From: Nitrospirota bacterium
GTDB taxonomy: Bacteria > Nitrospirota > Nitrospiria > Nitrospirales > Nitrospiraceae
Length of the DNA stretch: 7,838 nt
Assembly (NCBI GenBank): GCA_016222925.1
Contig: JACRQB010000238.1
Coordinates: forward strand, 1 to 7,838
Direction of reading: 5' to 3'
Under the pieces are notes generated by a model. The model was not told where the DNA came from. It saw only the letters and a program-made list of their open reading frames with translations, and ran no database searches. This document shows positions 6,801-7,838 of this stretch, piece after piece. The number at the start of each line of letters is the position of its first letter. The stretch's first letter is position 1. Position numbers and translations under genes: made by a program.

Positions 6801-7245
6801 CGCTCTCCAGCGGGTGGAGTCGCAACAGGTGTGCGGCGAAACTATGAAGAGTGCCGATCTGTGCCTTTTCGAGATCGTTGAGTGCGACCTGGGCACGCGC
6901 GGCAATCGCATCACCGCTGAGTCCATAGCGATCTCGCAGATCCTCCCGCGAGACAGCCCCTCCGTCGCCTGGTCGCACCGGGTCGGTCTCCGGGCGAGCA
7001 AGCACAACGAGTCGCTCGCGCAGTCGGACTTTCATTTCAGTCGCCGCCTTGTTGGTGAAGGTCAAGGCGACGACCTGCGTGATCAAGACCGGAGCGGGTT
7101 CCTTCATCAGCAGATACACGAGACGATTCACGAGCAACGTCGTCTTGCCCGTCCCTGCCCCTGCCACAACGACGACATTGCGATCGAATGTCGTCTCGGC
7201 TGATTCGCGAGCCCGGCGATCCGGCATCAGGAGATCGTTACTCAT
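3895..7245 (-). CDS. addA: AddA-like ATP-dependent helicase-nuclease subunit
   Basis: This is a 1116-residue UvrD/Rep-type superfamily 1 helicase with a C-terminal RecB-family nuclease. Together with its partner it should unwind and degrade DNA from double-strand ends to prepare for RecA-dependent repair. In order, the motifs are: Walker A AGAGTGKTT (28-36), Ia ALTFTNKAATEMK, II LVDEFQDTD (Asp383-Glu384), III GDPKQSIYAFRRAD (about 424-437), IV TNFRSD, V HVLTIHKAKGLEF (about 753-765) and VI RRVLYVGMTRAKE (about 823-835). The nuclease shows GVVTHRLLE (His965), GREVPF (Glu1032), GVIDLIYR (Asp1050) and VADYKTD (Asp1063, Lys1065), so both activities look intact. I chose ATG 7245, where ATGAGTAA overlaps the end of the upstream gene by 8 nt; a TTG at 7251 would add two residues. 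Close overlap suggests translational coupling. The length is near that of known AddA proteins. An AdnB-like reading is possible but less likely. Confidence 0.93.
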   Translation of the reverse strand: MSNDLLMPDRRARESAETTFDRNVVVVAGAGTGKTTLLVNRLVYLLMKEPAPVLITQVVALTFTNKAATEMKVRLRERLVVLARPETDPVRPGDGGAVSREDLRDRYGLSGDAIAARAQVALNDLEKAQIGTLHSFAAHLLRLHPLESGVDPDFKEDDGLRFEEQFTAAWDCWLDQELSRAGQQHRLWRSVLSSTTLETVRTLARSLCSELIDLGTLQQQLASTTVPPVVLSWIQHMGDRAEQLLKTYDRPKRRKVEQMLAATASLMRLMAENGLPSRQGLPMEEREWLSKDLGSAVGGWEKGDFKEAAALIQAAQQLLAVDHAFLNDLMTLLIPLVRNIRETFARQGWISFDGLLARARTLLLEHPLVRERIKRDYRAVLVDEFQDTDPVQYEIILAVSERQGSQAAHWHAMALEPGKLFIVGDPKQSIYAFRRADIEAFDRVVEKVTVDGGVAQTLTTNFRSDVAVLEPVNEVFDRLFERQPLVQPANVRLEVRPQRRQASIEPGVRLSVTTPDGEAETFDAAGATRAESEVLARWLNDEVLSRSSMKPGHIALLFRKLTQADAYLDALRRHDIPYVIEGEKHFYRRQEVIDLVNLLRVLDHAHDEIALAGLLRSPLGGLTDRELYELKQAGHFNYLHAVSLESWSHARAAAVRRLYEHLAWLHRAIAMLPLAEAIALMFDRLPILDLAAASLHGEQAVANLLKVKQTAASLADRPHMTLSGFVELMITRLDEQPDESESPLAEESLEAVHVLTIHKAKGLEFPIVVLPGLHQGSGRERSVPQVSYDWSSGIYGLSLDRHRSLGSLLVQHKLRLREEAERRRVLYVGMTRAKELLLLSGGITGRSIGETVFDLLQNIGTGEIGTASTEALTIGASAIPHRVIKAPERKRPRRRSDRTASEVLINPEEIAERWEVRTAQWTEVCETPHHLTPTTLGKRLARVVLETTPVRQDAAVGRLAGVVTHRLLERWDFSQDPSGLCAQVVVAVQAALGPDDQPHAGAVAESVTDLLATFGRSEAYGRLRLSQIIGREVPFIMPWDDRQVMEGVIDLIYRLDGELWVADYKTDAISADQAAARAEQYRTQSEVYKSAIRQSLGCDSVRFHCLFLRCATAVEL

Positions 7246-7838
7246 CGCCAATCTTCTGTGTGCGAAGCATCTTCAACGTTTTCGGCTCGGCCGCACGATG
7301 AGCCCTCCACCACGTCGGCGTATGTTCTCGCCGGCAAGCCACCCGAAAGTGGCAACCATCGCAATAGCCGTCTGGAAGAATGAAAAATCGTCCGGCACGG
7401 ATGCCGTCCACGAGCGTTCTCACCGTGCTCTGGATCAGCGCCCCGGTATCGGAGGACCATGATATCGTCTCAAAACTTGAACGGCTGATCACTGTGGGCC
7501 ACTGAGGAGCGAGAAACAGGAACTGCACGTGGTTCGGAGTAGGCTGTCCAGGAACAGTGAGACAGCTATAGAGCGGTGGCTGCAGCCGATACCCACGAAC
7601 CGCCGACTGAGTTAAGTTCCGGTCTTCCGGCTTCATCGCTGAGCCGACTTTGAACTTGTAATCGAGTACGCGCACCGTACCGGAGGATCGGTTCCGATCG
7701 AGACGATCAATGCGACCACGGATCTTCAACAATCCCTCGTCGAGGACACCGGGAATCGTCCCTTCACCGTCCACTTCAAATGCAATGGGCTGGTACGGAT
7801 GCTCGGCCTGTTCTTCCTCGTCCGCCTTGACCGCCGCG
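7238..7838 (-). CDS. addB: AddB-like nuclease subunit, C-terminal part (5' end outside window)
   Basis: The frame is open from the right edge to TAA at 7240-7238, giving 199 residues of a longer protein. They hold a PD-(D/E)XK (PF12705-type) nuclease core: Glu21 in IAFEVDG, GRIDRLD with Asp44, and VLDYKFK with Asp59 and Lys61. The later QPPLYSCL segment matches the helix that usually follows the core. Near the end, Cys159, Cys162 and Cys168 form C-x2-C-x5-C (YCDGCHFRVAC), the spacing seen for the iron-sulfur cluster of AddB-type nucleases; the fourth Cys is expected upstream, outside the window. The gene overlaps addA by 8 nt, so the two products are probably made together and form a complex. 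A GTG at 7774 is not the start, because coding sequence continues through it. The helicase-like N-terminus is not visible, so AddB is favoured from context but an AdnA-like subunit or other RecB-family exonuclease remains possible. Confidence 0.85.
   Translation of the reverse strand, partial: AAVKADEEEQAEHPYQPIAFEVDGEGTIPGVLDEGLLKIRGRIDRLDRNRSSGTVRVLDYKFKVGSAMKPEDRNLTQSAVRGYRLQPPLYSCLTVPGQPTPNHVQFLFLAPQWPTVISRSSFETISWSSDTGALIQSTVRTLVDGIRAGRFFILPDGYCDGCHFRVACRREHTPTWWRAHRAAEPKTLKMLRTQKIGDE

Noticed and set aside
6013..6847. Long plus-strand ORFs (up to 218 codons) inside the addA region
   Set aside because: They are antisense to a helicase with all its motifs, have no domain signature, and their composition matches a shadow of GC-rich coding sequence.
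7246..7251. TTG 7251 as the addA start
   Set aside because: ATG 7245, two codons later, is a stronger start codon and makes the usual short overlap with the upstream gene's stop. The difference is only two residues.

Overview
The window looks like chromosomal DNA of a Gram-negative bacterium. The evidence is a lipobox lipoprotein, an outer-membrane beta-barrel C-terminus ending in Phe, a CXXCH haem-binding protein with a signal peptide, and lgt. The moderately GC-rich coding sequence, the AddAB-type helicase-nuclease, and the long palindromic intergenic repeat fit a Nitrospira-like (Nitrospirota) genome. That placement is inferred from sequence style; no marker gene here proves it.

Layout on the + strand. 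Positions 1-129 hold the last 42 codons of a probable outer-membrane beta-barrel protein. Next is a periplasmic solute-binding (PBPb family 3) lipoprotein at 174-1202. Twenty-two bases later comes an exported DUF3365/Tll0287-like haem protein (1225-1912), whose N-terminal and CXXCH-bearing C-terminal parts lie in different frames, so the gene appears broken. The three share orientation and close spacing and probably form one transcription unit devoted to the cell envelope. Positions 1913-2440 are gene-poor. They hold a 10-bp dyad at the end of the haem gene, a doubtful 47-codon minus-strand ORF, a plausible sigma70-type promoter and a small leader hairpin. lgt (prolipoprotein diacylglyceryl transferase) occupies 2441-3340 and carries an exact, in-frame 87-bp tandem duplication near its 3' end.

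Layout on the - strand, reading from the right edge. The C-terminal part of an AddB-like nuclease subunit (PD-(D/E)XK plus Fe-S cysteines) runs from beyond 7838 to 7238. It overlaps by 8 nt a complete AddA-like helicase-nuclease (7245-3895). Eleven bases further on is a small HExxH zincin-like protein (3883-3500). These three look like one operon for double-strand-break end processing with a small putative protease attached.

lgt and the zincin gene converge. The space between them is filled by a 127-bp element (3377-3503) with 12-bp perfect terminal inverted repeats and nested internal dyads. One end of it contains the zincin stop codon. The element resembles a REP/MITE-like repeat and may act as a bidirectional terminator.

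I see no RNA genes, CRISPR arrays, transposase genes or prophage. Nothing here is convincingly a new system. The items most worth checking are the lgt duplication, the palindromic element and the broken haem-protein gene.
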